This document shows positions 40,585 to 48,286 of a stretch of DNA of 64,000 nt, piece by piece. Both the position numbers and the translations under genes were made by a program. The stretch lies in contig JANSWZ010000001.1 in NCBI GenBank assembly GCA_024743215.1, forward strand, positions 558,001 through 622,000, read 5' to 3'. Position 1 is the stretch's first letter; each line of letters opens with the position of its first letter. The notes under the pieces were generated by a model. The model ran no database searches and had not been told where the DNA came from. It was given only the letters and a program-made list of their open reading frames with translations. The DNA is from Alphaproteobacteria bacterium. GTDB taxonomy: Bacteria; Pseudomonadota; Alphaproteobacteria; Rhizobiales; GCA-2746425.

Positions 40585-42249
40585 TTAGTCGGGTTTACCG
40601 TCCTTCAGGCCGAAAGATTCCTGCATGGCGGTGCTGCGGATTTTCATTGAACGCGCCATGGCATCCTTTTTGGGATCCTTTGGTGCGAACGCATCTTCCA
40701 TTTCGCCTTTCCTGCGTGCAATGAAGGCATTCAGACGCTCTTCGATGCCTGGATCAAGCGTTGGTGCTTCATATTCGTGCAGCATCTTTTTCCAAAGCGT
40801 GTTTGCGCGTTGTTCCGCTGTTTGTTCGCCGTCAGCCTGCCACTGCTCGTAGGAGTTGTTGTCCGCAATGGTTGAGCGGTAAAAGGCCGTTTCAAAGTTC
40901 TCCTGCGTGTGCTCGCAGCCCAGATAATGGCTTCCGGGACCAACTTCCCGGATAGCGCTCATAGCCTGACCGGTTTCTGACAGGTCAATGCCTTCAGCGA
41001 AACGCTGCATCATCGCGAGTTGGTCGCAATCCATGACAAATTTTTCATAGGAAGACGCCAGACCGCCTTCAAGCCACCCTGCCGAATGCAATGCAAAATT
41101 TACACCGCCCATGAGGGTTGGCATGATCGTTTGGGCGCTCTCGTAAGCCGATTGGGCATCGCAGACCTTTGAACCGCACAAGGACCCGCCAGAGCGGAAA
41201 GGAATGCCAAGTCTTCTGGCCAATTGGCCAGCACCATACAGAACCAAGGCCGGCTCAGGTGTCCCGAATGTCGGGGCTCCCGATTGCATGGAGATGGAAC
41301 TTGCAAACGTTCCAAACACAACTGGCGCACCAGGGCGGCAAAGTTGAGAGAACGCGGCGCCGGCCATGACTTCTGCCAGTATTTGGGTCAGAGTGCCCGC
41401 AACCGTTACCGGTGACATGGCGCCAGCGAGAATGAATGGTGACACGACGGTCGCCTGCCCGGCCTTTGCATAGACTTTGAGTGCGCCCAGCATGGTTGAA
41501 TCAAATACCATGGGTGAGTTTGCGTTGATCAGGTTGATCAGCACACAATTCTCATCGACAAACTCATCGCCGAAGAGCAATTTCACCATGGCAACTGAAT
41601 CTTCGGCGCGGTCAGGATGGGTGACTGACCCCATGAAGGGTTTATCTGAGTATTTGATGTGGGCCATCACCATGTCGAGATGGCGTTTGTTAACCGGCAC
41701 ATCGACCGGCTCACACACAGTTCCTCCGGAATGGTGGATTGCCGGCGCCATATAGGCCAGCTTCACAAAACTATGGAAATCCTCCAGCGTCGCATAGCGG
41801 CGACCGCCATCAAGATCACGGACGAATGGAGGACCATAGACCGGCGCGAATACGGTTGTTTTGCCGCCAATCTGGACTGAGCGTTCCGGATTTCGTGCAA
41901 ATTGTGTGAATTCACCTGGGGCCGTTTCAATCAGCTTGCGACAAAGTCCTTTTGGGAATCGTACACGCTCGCCTTGCACATCCGCACCGGCGTCGCGCCA
42001 CATCTGCAATGCTTCGGGGTCTTCGCGGAATTCAATGCCAATTTCCTGAAGCACGGTATCTGCATTGGCTTCAATCAAAGCCAGACCTTCTTCGTCCAGA
42101 ATTTCGACGGTCGAGATTTTGCGCAAAATGGCAGGCATCTGAGGATCGCGACGATTGGCACGCAAGGCTCTGCGCCCATCCATGCCGCCGCCGCGTCTGC
42201 GGCGTGGTGATTTTGTTGGTTCTGCGCTGCTTTGGCGACTGTCGGTCAT
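40585..42249 (-). CDS. MttB-family amine:corrinoid methyltransferase, non-pyrrolysine
   Basis: 554 residues from the ATG at 42249. After an Arg/Gly-rich N-terminus ('SPRRRRGGGMDGRRALRANR', residues ~14-33) comes a full MttB-type barrel, e.g. 'TVLQEIGIEFREDPEAL', 'GGTVCEPVDVPVNKRH', 'SGAPTFGTPEPALVLYGAGQ'. There is no in-frame amber codon, so no pyrrolysine; the nearest characterised model is MtgB, a glycine betaine:corrinoid methyltransferase. It would move a methyl group from a quaternary amine to the corrinoid protein encoded divergently at 42515. The substrate (betaine, proline betaine, carnitine, others) is unknown. Confidence 0.88.
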   Translation of the reverse strand: MTDSRQSSAEPTKSPRRRRGGGMDGRRALRANRRDPQMPAILRKISTVEILDEEGLALIEANADTVLQEIGIEFREDPEALQMWRDAGADVQGERVRFPKGLCRKLIETAPGEFTQFARNPERSVQIGGKTTVFAPVYGPPFVRDLDGGRRYATLEDFHSFVKLAYMAPAIHHSGGTVCEPVDVPVNKRHLDMVMAHIKYSDKPFMGSVTHPDRAEDSVAMVKLLFGDEFVDENCVLINLINANSPMVFDSTMLGALKVYAKAGQATVVSPFILAGAMSPVTVAGTLTQILAEVMAGAAFSQLCRPGAPVVFGTFASSISMQSGAPTFGTPEPALVLYGAGQLARRLGIPFRSGGSLCGSKVCDAQSAYESAQTIMPTLMGGVNFALHSAGWLEGGLASSYEKFVMDCDQLAMMQRFAEGIDLSETGQAMSAIREVGPGSHYLGCEHTQENFETAFYRSTIADNNSYEQWQADGEQTAEQRANTLWKKMLHEYEAPTLDPGIEERLNAFIARRKGEMEDAFAPKDPKKDAMARSMKIRSTAMQESFGLKDGKPD

Positions 42250-42514
42250 GGTGATTGCCCTCACGATTTGCCCATAGGCAAAGATGCCGTATGGCACGGG
42301 GATGATGCGTTCCTATTGCGTCATACAGTAGTGGCTTTCGCGACAGTCAACCAGTCCTGACCGCGTTCTGCTGGCGAAGTTTCGTCGTTTCTATCTCGCT
42401 GCAGGTCGTTTTCAGTTGCACGAAACATTAAACAAATGCGGAATACTCTTGCAATTGCACGCGTGGTAACGCAGTGGAATATGAAATACAGCAACGTCCG
42501 AGAGTGAGTTGGTT
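42250..42514. other. Shared divergent control region of mttB-like and corrinoid-protein genes
   Basis: 265 bases between divergent genes of the same pathway. TTGCAC occurs twice (about 42418 and 42458). No cobalamin riboswitch-like core and no copy of the palindrome seen at 39482 was found here. Confidence 0.4.
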
Positions 42515-43216
42515 ATGTCCGATGATGATGACATCATTCTATCCGAATTGAATGACGAAGAACTCGTCCTTCAAATGCATGACGATTTGTATGACGGGCT
42601 GAAGGAAGAAATTGCTGAAAGTGTGAACATTCTGCTGGAGCGGAATTGGACACCTTACGATATTCTCACCAAAGGCCTGGTTGAAGGAATGCGGATCGTC
42701 GGTATCGATTTCCGCGATGGAATTCTTTTTGTTCCTGAGGTTCTTCTGGCTGCCAATGCCATGAAACAAGGCATGGCCATATTACGCCCTCTTCTGACCG
42801 AGACAGGTGCACCCAAGGTTGGGACAATGGTGATTGGCACCGTCAAGGGTGACATTCATGACATTGGCAAGAACCTTGTCGGTATGATGATGGAGGGTGC
42901 CGGATTCGAAGTTTTCGATCTGGGGATCAACAATCCTGTTGAGGACTATCTGGCGGCGATCGAAGAGCACAAGCCGGACATTCTTGGCATGTCTGCGCTG
43001 TTGACCACAACCATGCCCTATATGAAGGTCGTAATTGATACGATGAAAGAAATGGGCATTCGCGATAAGCACATAGTTCTTGTTGGTGGTGCGCCGCTGA
43101 ATGAGGAATTTGGCTTGGCCATTGGTGCTGATGCCTACTGTCGCGACGCAGCGGTTGCTGTTGAAACTGCGAAAGAGTGGATGGCACGCAAGCACAATCA
43201 GATGGCCAACGCATAA
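42515..43216 (+). CDS. Methyltransferase corrinoid carrier protein (MtbC/MttC-like)
   Basis: 233 residues from the ATG at 42515 (GAGTGAG upstream). A four-helix cap domain (~15-95) is followed by a cobalamin-binding Rossmann domain with the base-off/His-on motif D113-I-H-D-I-G118, where His115 is the expected lower cobalt ligand, and 'VLVGGAPLNEEFGLAIGAD'. It carries the methyl group between the MttB-like enzyme and acceptor enzymes. The first 32 residues hold 13 Asp/Glu and one Lys ('MSDDDDIILSELNDEE'), unusually acidic. First gene of the plus-strand operon running to 48254. Confidence 0.92.
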   Translation: MSDDDDIILSELNDEELVLQMHDDLYDGLKEEIAESVNILLERNWTPYDILTKGLVEGMRIVGIDFRDGILFVPEVLLAANAMKQGMAILRPLLTETGAPKVGTMVIGTVKGDIHDIGKNLVGMMMEGAGFEVFDLGINNPVEDYLAAIEEHKPDILGMSALLTTTMPYMKVVIDTMKEMGIRDKHIVLVGGAPLNEEFGLAIGADAYCRDAAVAVETAKEWMARKHNQMANA

Positions 43217-43260
43217 TTTTGCACCGGGAGTGATTTGTCTCCCGCATTGGGAGCCAAAAC

Positions 43261-43920
43261 ATGTCTCTTCCAAGTGAACATATTCTAACTGAACAAGGAT
43301 TTGGTGAAAGCCAAGACGGATCCGTTCTGCTGATCGGTTGTGGTGCTTTGGCGCGCGAAATTCTGGCGCTCAAGGCCGCAAATTCCTGGAATCACATGGT
43401 TCTGCGTTGTTTGCCTGCAAAACTGCATCTCTATCCGGAAAAGATTACACCTGCAGTTCGCGAAGCGATTCACAAAGGACGTGAGGATGGATTTGGAACC
43501 ATCTACATCCTGTACGCTGATTGCGGTACTGGTGGGCATTTGGATGCATTATGTGCCGAAGAAGGTGTTGAGCGCATTGCAGGGCCACATTGCTATTCCT
43601 TCTTTGATGGCAATGAAGCATTCGCCGAACGGGCTGACGATGAAATGCGGTCATTTTATCTGACCGACTTTCTGGTGAAGCAGTTTGACGCTTTTGTCTG
43701 GCGGCCGATGGGGCTGGACCGGCATCCTGAGTTACGGGATATGTATTTCGGCAATTATGAAAGCCTGATTTATCTGGCTCAAACCAACAATCCCGAACTT
43801 GATGCCAAGGCAGCTCTTTGCGCAGAGCGTCTTGGGCTTCGTTATGAGCGTCGTTCAACAGGCTATGGTGATTTGGAAATTTCCATGAAAAGCCTTGCCG
43901 TTGATCGTTTGAGCCCCTAA
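43261..43920 (+). CDS. DUF1638 protein, function unknown
   Basis: 219 residues. Matches the DUF1638 family, whose members I recall near methylamine methyltransferase genes in methanogens and proteobacteria. It has cysteine and histidine motifs, 'LIGCGALARE' (Cys27), 'YADCGTGGHLDALC' (Cys88, His93, Cys98) and 'GPHCYSFF' (His110, Cys111), suggesting metal or corrinoid-related chemistry. No signal peptide or membrane segment. Its position directly after the corrinoid protein (44 bases) supports a role in corrinoid loading, methyl transfer or sensing, but no function is established. Confidence 0.75.
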   Translation: MSLPSEHILTEQGFGESQDGSVLLIGCGALAREILALKAANSWNHMVLRCLPAKLHLYPEKITPAVREAIHKGREDGFGTIYILYADCGTGGHLDALCAEEGVERIAGPHCYSFFDGNEAFAERADDEMRSFYLTDFLVKQFDAFVWRPMGLDRHPELRDMYFGNYESLIYLAQTNNPELDAKAALCAERLGLRYERRSTGYGDLEISMKSLAVDRLSP

Positions 43921-44012
43921 ATCGCTGTCGCAGTCGCATTCCCACCATGTCATGTCGCTGGTAATGCAGCGCAAAGTCAGTATGACCCACATTCTCACCC
44001 TAGGAGCAGGAA

Positions 44013-44327
44013 ATGGCACAGAAGACCATCGTCTATTGGAAAGATATTCCAACGCAGATCATCGTTAAGGCAGGACGCAAGGCTGCCAAACGGGAATTGC
44101 CGGAATATTTCATTCAATCGGTGGACCAATGCGCCATGCGGCTTGGGGCCAAAGACAGTGATGCCTATCTGGAAGAATGGCGACGCGGTTCGCCGGAAGA
44201 GGTATCAAGTGATCTGGAAGCTGAAGCGGATCAGGCATTGGAAGCCATGATTGCGGCTTATCCCAAAACGCGGCTCAAGGCTTTGATTGATGCTGGAGGC
44301 GTTGACCATGGAACTAGCGGTACCTGA
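44013..44327 (+). CDS. Small 'virulence factor' family protein (PF13769-like)
   Basis: 104 residues, soluble. 'YWKDIPTQIIVKAGRK' and 'CAMRLGAKDSDAYLEEW' fit a small family annotated 'virulence factor' in alphaproteobacteria; the name has no clear experimental basis that I know. The gene is always a candidate partner of the MetF-like gene: its last 20 bases overlap that gene's start. The function is unknown; an accessory or scaffold role for the reductase is a guess. Confidence 0.65.
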   Translation: MAQKTIVYWKDIPTQIIVKAGRKAAKRELPEYFIQSVDQCAMRLGAKDSDAYLEEWRRGSPEEVSSDLEAEADQALEAMIAAYPKTRLKALIDAGGVDHGTSGT

Positions 44328-45192
44328 ACAACGATTGACTGCGTCCATTGAGGCTTCGGCCAAACAGGTCCTGTCGACCGATGGGCTGAGCGGACTGTTT
44401 CCGGCCGGCACGTGGGTCTATCTGACTGATGTTGGTGTCGATCCGCTGGATACCATCGTAGCTGCTGCAGCTAAGGTGCGTGCCTGCGGCTATGCTCCAG
44501 TGCCCCACCTTCCTGCCCGGCGCATTGGAAGCCGCGATGCGCTGGAGTTACGGGTCAACCGTTTCGTAGGCGAAGCGGGCGTGGATAATGTTCTGGTCAT
44601 TGCTGGCGAAGCAGATGAGCAGAAAGGCCCCTATTCCGCGTCAATTGATATTTTGCGCAGCGATGTTCTGAGTAAGCATGGCATCCAAAAAATTGGCGTG
44701 GCTGGTCATCCGGAAGGCAACACGACCATTCCGGCAGATATTGTCAAATCAAGTCTGCTCGAAAAAGCGGCTTATGCCGCTGACACAGACGCTGAGATGC
44801 GCATTGTCACCCAGTTCGGGTTTGACGCGGAGCGCTTCATTACCTGGGCTGACAGTCTTCCTGAGCAGGGTATCAGCCTGCCTGTTCACATCGGCATGGC
44901 TGGACCTGCCAAGATGACCACCCTCATCAAATATGCAGCTATATGCGGTGTTGGTCCTTCCATGAGCTTCCTGAAAAAGCGAGGATCAGCCCTTGCCGCG
45001 CTTGCAATGGGTTTTGATCCTGATCCAATTTTGTTGGCGATGGAGGATCATGTGGCCACAAATCCGTTCACTCCCATCAAAGCTGCGCATGTATTTCCCT
45101 TCGGCGGGCTTAAAAAAACAGCGAATTGGCTTGACGAAAGAGGCAGTTGGGACATAAAGAAATCTTTATATCTTGATGCAAGTGTGATTTAA
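44308..45192 (+). CDS. MetF-like methylenetetrahydrofolate reductase
   Basis: 294 residues from the ATG at 44308, preceded by GGAGG with 8-base spacing; the longer frame from 44287 lacks this. TIM-barrel FAD protein of the MTHFR type: 'ASAKQVLSTDGLSGLFPAGTWVYLTDVG' region, 'HLPARRI', 'KIGVAGHPEGNTTIPA', 'VTQFGFDAERF', 'PVHIGMAGPAK'. In this operon it may run in reverse, oxidising methyl-THF made by the next enzyme to methylene-THF, or may supply methyl-THF for methionine. It diverges from canonical MetF, and the 3' end of the gene contains the palindromic element (45153-45174). Confidence 0.8.
   Translation: MELAVPEQRLTASIEASAKQVLSTDGLSGLFPAGTWVYLTDVGVDPLDTIVAAAAKVRACGYAPVPHLPARRIGSRDALELRVNRFVGEAGVDNVLVIAGEADEQKGPYSASIDILRSDVLSKHGIQKIGVAGHPEGNTTIPADIVKSSLLEKAAYAADTDAEMRIVTQFGFDAERFITWADSLPEQGISLPVHIGMAGPAKMTTLIKYAAICGVGPSMSFLKKRGSALAALAMGFDPDPILLAMEDHVATNPFTPIKAAHVFPFGGLKKTANWLDERGSWDIKKSLYLDASVI
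45153..45174. promoter_or_regulatory. Second copy of the palindromic element, inside the 3' end of the MetF-like gene
   Basis: Identical over 22 bases to 39482-39503, with arms ATAAAGA / TCTTTAT. It lies inside codons of the MetF-like gene (encoding IKKSLYL) and 54-75 bases upstream of the next start codon at 45228. That suggests an internal promoter/operator separately controlling the methyltetrahydrofolate:corrinoid methyltransferase and activator genes. Confidence 0.6.
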
Positions 45193-45227
45193 GCACTTCA
45201 GAACCGCTAACAAATTGGAATTACCCC

Positions 45228-46172
45228 ATGACACAGACTGTTGTCGCGTCCGAAACGCGCACGGCCATTATTGGCTTCGACCAACCTTTCTGCGTGATTG
45301 GTGAGCGTATTAATCCCACAGGTCGTAAAAAGCTGGCAGCCGAAATGCTTGCGGGCAATTTTGAAACTGTGAAAGCAGATGCCCTGGCTCAGGTTGCGGC
45401 TGGCGCGACCATGCTGGATGTGAATGCTGGTGTAACAAGCATCGATCCGAATGAAAGCGAACCTCCTTTGCTTGCAGCCACGGTTGAGCTGGTTCAATCG
45501 CTGGTGGATGTGCCTCTTTGCATCGATTCATCCGTCCCGGCCGCGCTTGCCGCGGGCCTTGCCGTCTGCAAAGGCCGCCCTTTGGTGAACTCGGTTACTG
45601 GGGAAGAGGATCGGCTGGAAATCGTACTGCCGCTTTGCAAAAAATATGATGTCCCCGTTATTGCCATTTCAAATGACGAAACCGGAATTTCGGAAGACCC
45701 GGATGTCCGGTTTGCGGTTGCCAAGAAAATTGTCGAACACGCAATGGATTACGGCATCAAGCCACATGATATTGTTGTTGATCCTCTGGTTATGCCGATT
45801 GGCGCCATGGGTACGGCTGGATTGCAGGTGTTTGCCCTGGTGCGTCGTTTGCGTGAAGAATTGAAGGTCAATACAAGTTGCGGAGCTTCGAATGTTTCGT
45901 TTGGTATACCGCACCGTCACGGCATCAATGCAGCCTTCCTGCCAATGGCGATTGCTTCTGGCATGACATCTGCGATCATGAACCCTTGCCGTCCCGCGGA
46001 GATGGAAGCCGTTCATGCGGCAAATGTGCTGATGGGGACTGATCCGAATTGCCAGACCTGGATTTCCAAGTATCGGGATCACGTTCCTGGTAATGCTGCG
46101 GCGCCAACTGCCGATGCTGGTGGTGGTGGACGTCGCCGTGGTGGGCGGGGCGCACGCCTCGCAAAAGCCTAA
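45228..46172 (+). CDS. Methyltetrahydrofolate:corrinoid methyltransferase (MtvA/AcsE-like)
   Basis: 314 residues, a pterin-binding (DHPS-like) barrel: 'CVIGERINPTGRKKLAAEM', 'ATMLDVNAGVTSIDP', 'LCIDSSVPAALAAGL', 'NTSCGASNVSFGIPHRHG'. It resembles the folate domain of MetH and stand-alone methyl-THF:corrinoid methyltransferases. It would pass the methyl group from the methylated corrinoid carrier to THF, or the reverse. The C-terminus is a Gly/Arg-rich tail (298-314, 'GGGGRRRGGRGARLAKA') not needed for the fold. 35 bases after the MetF-like gene, 15 before the activator gene. Confidence 0.9.
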   Translation: MTQTVVASETRTAIIGFDQPFCVIGERINPTGRKKLAAEMLAGNFETVKADALAQVAAGATMLDVNAGVTSIDPNESEPPLLAATVELVQSLVDVPLCIDSSVPAALAAGLAVCKGRPLVNSVTGEEDRLEIVLPLCKKYDVPVIAISNDETGISEDPDVRFAVAKKIVEHAMDYGIKPHDIVVDPLVMPIGAMGTAGLQVFALVRRLREELKVNTSCGASNVSFGIPHRHGINAAFLPMAIASGMTSAIMNPCRPAEMEAVHAANVLMGTDPNCQTWISKYRDHVPGNAAAPTADAGGGGRRRGGRGARLAKA

Positions 46173-46187
46173 ATCGGAGCAACTCCC

Positions 46188-48254
46188 TTGAGCGATCCAG
46201 CCAGTTCTGATGCAAATCACACTACCAGTATCGCAGATGATGCGTTGGTATTGTTCATGCCGTCGGGTCGACGTGGAAATTTTCCCGTCGGCACTCCGGT
46301 GCTTGATGCTGCGCGCTCATTGGGTGTGTACATAGAATCTGTTTGTGGCGGGCGCGGCATATGCGGTCGGTGTCAGGTGACGGTAGCCGAAGGGCAGTTT
46401 GCCAAACACGGAATTACCAGTTCAGCAGATCATTTGGCGGCTTTTACCGACACTGAAGCACGCTATCGCTCAAAACGCAGCCTGGCCGATGACCGACGCC
46501 TCTCTTGCTCTGCCAAAGTCACTGGCGATATTGTCATCGACATTCCGCAAGATGTGCAGATGCAGCGTCAGGTCGTGCGCAAACGCGCAGAGTATAAACG
46601 CATTGACCGCGACCCTGCGATCCGTCTGCATTTTGTGCAGGTCGAAGAGCCCGATATGGAACAACCATTGGGCGATCTGGATCGTTTGCTGACAGCGTTG
46701 AAGACGGAGTGGCACCTTGAACATCTCCAGATTGAAACATGGCTCTATCCAAAGGTTCAATCGATCCTGCGCAAGGGAAAATGGGAAGTCACCGCGGCCG
46801 TTCACACGGCCGACGGCATTTCAACCTTGATTGGTTTGTGGCCCGGTTTTCATGACAAGTTTTACGGTGTGGCCTTTGATATTGGCTCAACCACAATAGC
46901 TTGTCATCTATCTGATATGATGAGCGGCCGCACGATTGCTTCGTCCGGGACCTCCAACCCGCAAATTCGGTTTGGCGAGGACCTGATGTCCCGCGTTTCA
47001 TTTGTGATGATGAATCCGGGTGGCGAAGAGCAATTAACAAAATCTGTCCGTGATGCCATCCGCAGCCTGATAGAAAAAGTCTGTTCGGAAGCCGGAATAG
47101 ACCGGCATGCCATCCTCGATTCCGTATTCGTCGGCAATCCGGTCATGCATCATTTGTTCCTTGGCATCGACCCAACTGAGCTTGGCGGCGCGCCGTTTGC
47201 GCTGGCTGTCTCCGGCGCATTGGACTTTCCGGCGCGTGATCTTGAGCTGGATCTACATCCGGGCGCACGGACTTACATTCTGCCCTGTATAGCAGGACAT
47301 GTGGGCGCGGATGCTGCCGCTGCAACACTGGCGGAAGCTCCGCACAAGGAAGAAGAATATACCTTGCTTGTGGATGTGGGCACCAATGCGGAGATTGTTC
47401 TTGGTAACAAAGATCGCATTGTTGCGGCCTCTTCTCCAACTGGCCCTGCCTTTGAAGGTGCCGAGATTTCCTGTGGCCAACGCGCTGCGCCAGGTGCGAT
47501 TGAACGGGTCAGGATTGATCCTGAAACATTGGAGACTCGCATCAAGGTCGTCGGTGTTGATGAATGGTCGGATGACCCCGGCTTTGCTGAGCAGATTGAA
47601 GCTGTTGGCGTTACCGGCGTGTGCGGCTCCGGCATTATCGAAGTTCTGGGTGAAATGTTTCTGGCCGGCCTGATTGATGAAGATGGTGTTGTTCAGGGGG
47701 CAATGGCTGAAAAGTCTGACCGCGTCATCGCTGATGGACGCACATTCAGCTACATTTTGTGGCGCGGCGCTGTGGAACTGAAAATCACACAGACTGATGT
47801 TCGTTCCATTCAGTTGGCGAAAGCTGCATTGTATGCTGGGGTTAAACTGTTGATGGACAAGCTGGAGATCAGCGAAATCCGCAAGGTTAAACTGGCGGGG
47901 GCGTTTGGCAGTTATATTGACCCGAAATACGCCATTCTCATTGGTCTGATTCCTGATTGCGATCTCAGCAAGGTTTCAGGTGTTGGGAACGCTGCCGGAA
48001 CTGGCGCTCGCATGGCGTTGCTCAATCGAGTACACCGTACCGAAATTGAAACTCTGGTTCGTCGTATCGAGAAGATTGAAACTGCACTTGAGCCAAAATT
48101 CCAGGAGCACTTTGTCAACGCCATGGCGTTTCCCAACAAAGTCGATGCGTTTCCAAATCTGTCTGAAAAGGTGAGACTGCCGGAACGTAAACAAGGTTCG
48201 TCCGGGTCTGAGAACTCTTCCGGTGGTCGGCGGCGTCGGCGGTCTCGTAGCTGA
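46188..48254 (+). CDS. Corrinoid reductive activator ([2Fe-2S] + ASKHA ATPase, DUF4445/RACE type)
   Basis: 688 residues from a TTG (46188) preceded by GGAG. N-terminal plant-type [2Fe-2S] ferredoxin domain with Cys53, Cys59, Cys62 and Cys107 ('SVCGGRGICGRCQ', 'RRLSCSAK'), a linker, then an ASKHA-type ATPase domain ('GVAFDIGSTTIACHL', 'LLVDVGTNAEIVLG', 'KVKLAGAFGSYID'). Such proteins use ATP to reduce accidentally oxidised Co(II) corrinoid to Co(I), which is essential in an aerobic cell. The C-terminal tail is 'GGRRRRRSRS' (679-688). It completes a working corrinoid methyl-transfer set. Confidence 0.9.
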   Translation: MSDPASSDANHTTSIADDALVLFMPSGRRGNFPVGTPVLDAARSLGVYIESVCGGRGICGRCQVTVAEGQFAKHGITSSADHLAAFTDTEARYRSKRSLADDRRLSCSAKVTGDIVIDIPQDVQMQRQVVRKRAEYKRIDRDPAIRLHFVQVEEPDMEQPLGDLDRLLTALKTEWHLEHLQIETWLYPKVQSILRKGKWEVTAAVHTADGISTLIGLWPGFHDKFYGVAFDIGSTTIACHLSDMMSGRTIASSGTSNPQIRFGEDLMSRVSFVMMNPGGEEQLTKSVRDAIRSLIEKVCSEAGIDRHAILDSVFVGNPVMHHLFLGIDPTELGGAPFALAVSGALDFPARDLELDLHPGARTYILPCIAGHVGADAAAATLAEAPHKEEEYTLLVDVGTNAEIVLGNKDRIVAASSPTGPAFEGAEISCGQRAAPGAIERVRIDPETLETRIKVVGVDEWSDDPGFAEQIEAVGVTGVCGSGIIEVLGEMFLAGLIDEDGVVQGAMAEKSDRVIADGRTFSYILWRGAVELKITQTDVRSIQLAKAALYAGVKLLMDKLEISEIRKVKLAGAFGSYIDPKYAILIGLIPDCDLSKVSGVGNAAGTGARMALLNRVHRTEIETLVRRIEKIETALEPKFQEHFVNAMAFPNKVDAFPNLSEKVRLPERKQGSSGSENSSGGRRRRRSRS

Positions 48255-48286
48255 CGTAACGCTATGATCCTGGTTTGTTTTACCGG

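Noticed and set aside
40585-42249. Pyrrolysine in the MttB-like enzyme
   Set aside because: No in-frame TAG occurs within the gene and no pyl genes are present in the window.
42250-42514. Cobalamin riboswitch ahead of the corrinoid genes
   Set aside because: The conserved B12-box core could not be found on either strand.
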